Shown in pieces: positions 5,144 through 6,112 of a DNA stretch of 6,112 nt. Numbering within the stretch: position 1 is the first letter of the stretch; each line of letters begins with the position of its first letter. The notes beneath the pieces are model-generated. The model had not been told where the DNA came from. It worked only from the letters and a program-made list of their open reading frames with translations, and did no database searches. Source of the DNA: Chloroflexota bacterium (GTDB lineage Bacteria; Chloroflexota; Dehalococcoidia; UBA2979); NCBI GenBank assembly GCA_009843585.1, contig VYDC01000213.1, positions 1 through 6,112 on the forward strand. Direction: 5' to 3'. The position numbers were made by a program, and so were the translations under genes.

Positions 5144-5404
5144 ATGTGCACGATGATCCTGGAGCGGGTGGCCGTCTCGGGCGCGGGGAAGCGAGAGCAG
5201 GGGTGGTTCTCGCTCAGCCACGCGAGCGTGACCTACGACCACCCCTTCCATGTGCGACTGGAGCACGCCCTGAACATCGACTTCGTCGACGACGGGGGCG
5301 GGCCCTCGGACCGCCTCGCCGTCGAGCTCGAGCCCGACTCGGCCCGCGCGCTCGCCCGGGCGATCCTCTCCGCCCTGGAGCGCGGCGACGAGGCGGGCGT
5401 GTAG
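5144..5404 (+). CDS. Small conserved protein, DUF6295-like
   Basis: An 86-residue protein beginning MCTMILERVAVSGAGK, with a middle segment GWFSLSHASVTYDHPFHVRLEHALNIDF and an acidic, helical C-terminus (LEPDSARALARAILSALERG). The ATG at 5144 has GGGGAG (5131-5136) 7 bases upstream. From memory this closely matches a small actinobacterial family catalogued as DUF6295, whose function is unknown; I could not check this. There is no signal peptide or membrane segment. Cys2 and three His residues (5' of, within and after the DHPFH motif) are the only obvious candidate metal or redox residues. It follows the dienelactone-hydrolase gene by 45 bases on the same strand and ends 15 bases from the converging monooxygenase gene, so it may be the last gene of the unit. 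A role in the pathway is only inferred from position. Confidence 0.85.
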   Translation: MCTMILERVAVSGAGKREQGWFSLSHASVTYDHPFHVRLEHALNIDFVDDGGGPSDRLAVELEPDSARALARAILSALERGDEAGV

Positions 5405-5419
5405 CGAGCGTCCGGGGGC

Positions 5420-6112
5420 TCAGGCGGGCGCCGCGGCCTCGGTGAAGGCCGGCATCACCTCGCGCGCGAAGAGGCGCAGATCCTCGGGACGCGGGTTCGA
5501 GAAGAGCACGCGCGAGACGCCGGCCGCCTCGAGGCGCCGGAGGCGCTCGATGCATTCCCGCGGGGTCCCCAGGATGGCGCTCTCCTCGGTCGTCCGGCGC
5601 GCCGCCTCCGGATCGCTGTAGAAGGGCCGGCTCGCGCGCTGCGCCGGGTCCGCCCCCTCCGCCGCCAGCTCGGCGAGGCGCCGGACGGTGCGCTCGCCGC
5701 GGGCCGCCGCCGCCTCGCGCTCCCCCTCGCTCGGAGCCACCAGCAGGCCGCGCGTCACGGCGATGTCGCCCGGCTCCTGCGGCAGCCCGCAGGCCGCCTG
5801 CTCCTCGCGGTAGATGCGCACGCGCTCCGCCGTCAGCTCGAAGGAGCCGATCTGGTCCAGGAAGAGCCGGTAGCCCTCGCGGGCGGCCCGCCGGATCGAG
5901 GGCGGGCTGCCGGCGCCCTGCCAGAGCGGGGGGTGCGGCGACTGCAGGGGCCGGGGCTCGATGAAGATCTCCTCGAAGCGCCAGTAGCGCCCGTGGTGGG
6001 AGATGCTCCCCTCCGAGCTCCACGCCTTGCGAATCACCTCCATCGCCTCGTCGGCGCGGGCCCCCGCCTCCTCGATGGGGATCTGGAATCCGGCGAACTC
6101 CGGGTACTGGTA
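5420..6112 (-). CDS. Luciferase-like (LLM class) flavin-dependent monooxygenase, C-terminal part (5' end outside window)
   Basis: Bacterial-luciferase-type TIM-barrel enzyme that uses reduced flavin (FMNH2 or F420H2) and usually O2 to oxidise small organics. Read leftwards, the frame is open from the window edge to the TGA at 5420-5422, giving 230 residues. Family members are usually about 320-370, so roughly 100-130 N-terminal residues are missing. The ATG at 6043 is internal, because family sequence (YPEFAGFQIPIEEAGARADEA) runs on upstream. Recognisable segments are RADEAMEVIRKAWSSE, then HHGRYWRFEEIFIEPRPLQSPHPPLW, SIRRAAREGY (flavin phosphate region in relatives), and the C-terminal GTPRECIERLRRLEAAGVSRVLFSNPRPED. 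Flavin type and substrate cannot be decided from this part. It is transcribed toward the other genes, with only 15 bases between the two stop codons and no evident terminator, so it belongs to a different transcript. Confidence 0.93.
   Translation of the reverse strand, partial: YQYPEFAGFQIPIEEAGARADEAMEVIRKAWSSEGSISHHGRYWRFEEIFIEPRPLQSPHPPLWQGAGSPPSIRRAAREGYRLFLDQIGSFELTAERVRIYREEQAACGLPQEPGDIAVTRGLLVAPSEGEREAAAARGERTVRRLAELAAEGADPAQRASRPFYSDPEAARRTTEESAILGTPRECIERLRRLEAAGVSRVLFSNPRPEDLRLFAREVMPAFTEAAAPA

Noticed and set aside
5405..5419. A bidirectional terminator between the converging genes
   Set aside because: The gap is only 15 bases and I find no convincing inverted repeat or T-tract there.

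Overview
This is a very GC-rich stretch (roughly three quarters G+C by eye, with strong G/C third-position bias) that is almost entirely coding. The codon style, TANNNT-like -10 boxes upstream of genes, and a small protein of a type I recall mainly from actinobacteria suggest a high-GC actinobacterium, possibly of the Thermoleophilia/Solirubrobacter-like soil lineages. That placement is an inference and is not proven by any marker in the window. I saw no mobile element, tRNA, rRNA or CRISPR array.

Layout. Bases 1-374 are the 3' end of a DppB-type peptide/nickel-family ABC transporter permease. A 146-base gap carries a plausible promoter and a GC-rich hairpin. Three compact plus-strand units follow: (a) an alpha/beta-hydrolase-fold protein (521-1375) and a class III CoA-transferase (1383-2660), 7 bases apart; (b) a CCoAOMT-like metal-dependent O-methyltransferase (2745-3410) and a second alpha/beta-hydrolase-fold protein (3400-4242), overlapping by 11 bases; (c) a dienelactone-hydrolase-family protein (4337-5098) and an 86-residue DUF6295-like protein (5144-5404). 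Converging on them from the minus strand is the C-terminal two thirds of a luciferase-like flavin-dependent monooxygenase (5420-6112, cut by the window end).

Reading of the locus. Importer, CoA-transferase, hydrolases, methyltransferase and flavin monooxygenase together look like an uptake-and-catabolism island for small organic acids or aromatic/heterocyclic compounds. The substrate cannot be read from the sequence. The most unusual content is the pair of paralogous alpha/beta-hydrolase proteins. By motif alignment both lack the Ser/Asp nucleophile, the Asp after strand beta7 and the catalytic His; the nucleophile-elbow residue is His in one (GSHTG) and Leu in the other (GSLTG). Both keep a Glu after strand beta6, exactly where type-II haloalkane dehalogenases place their catalytic acid. 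They may be non-hydrolytic enzymes or pseudoenzymes, possibly acting together. The nearby dienelactone-hydrolase homologue, by contrast, keeps an intact Cys-Asp-His triad.
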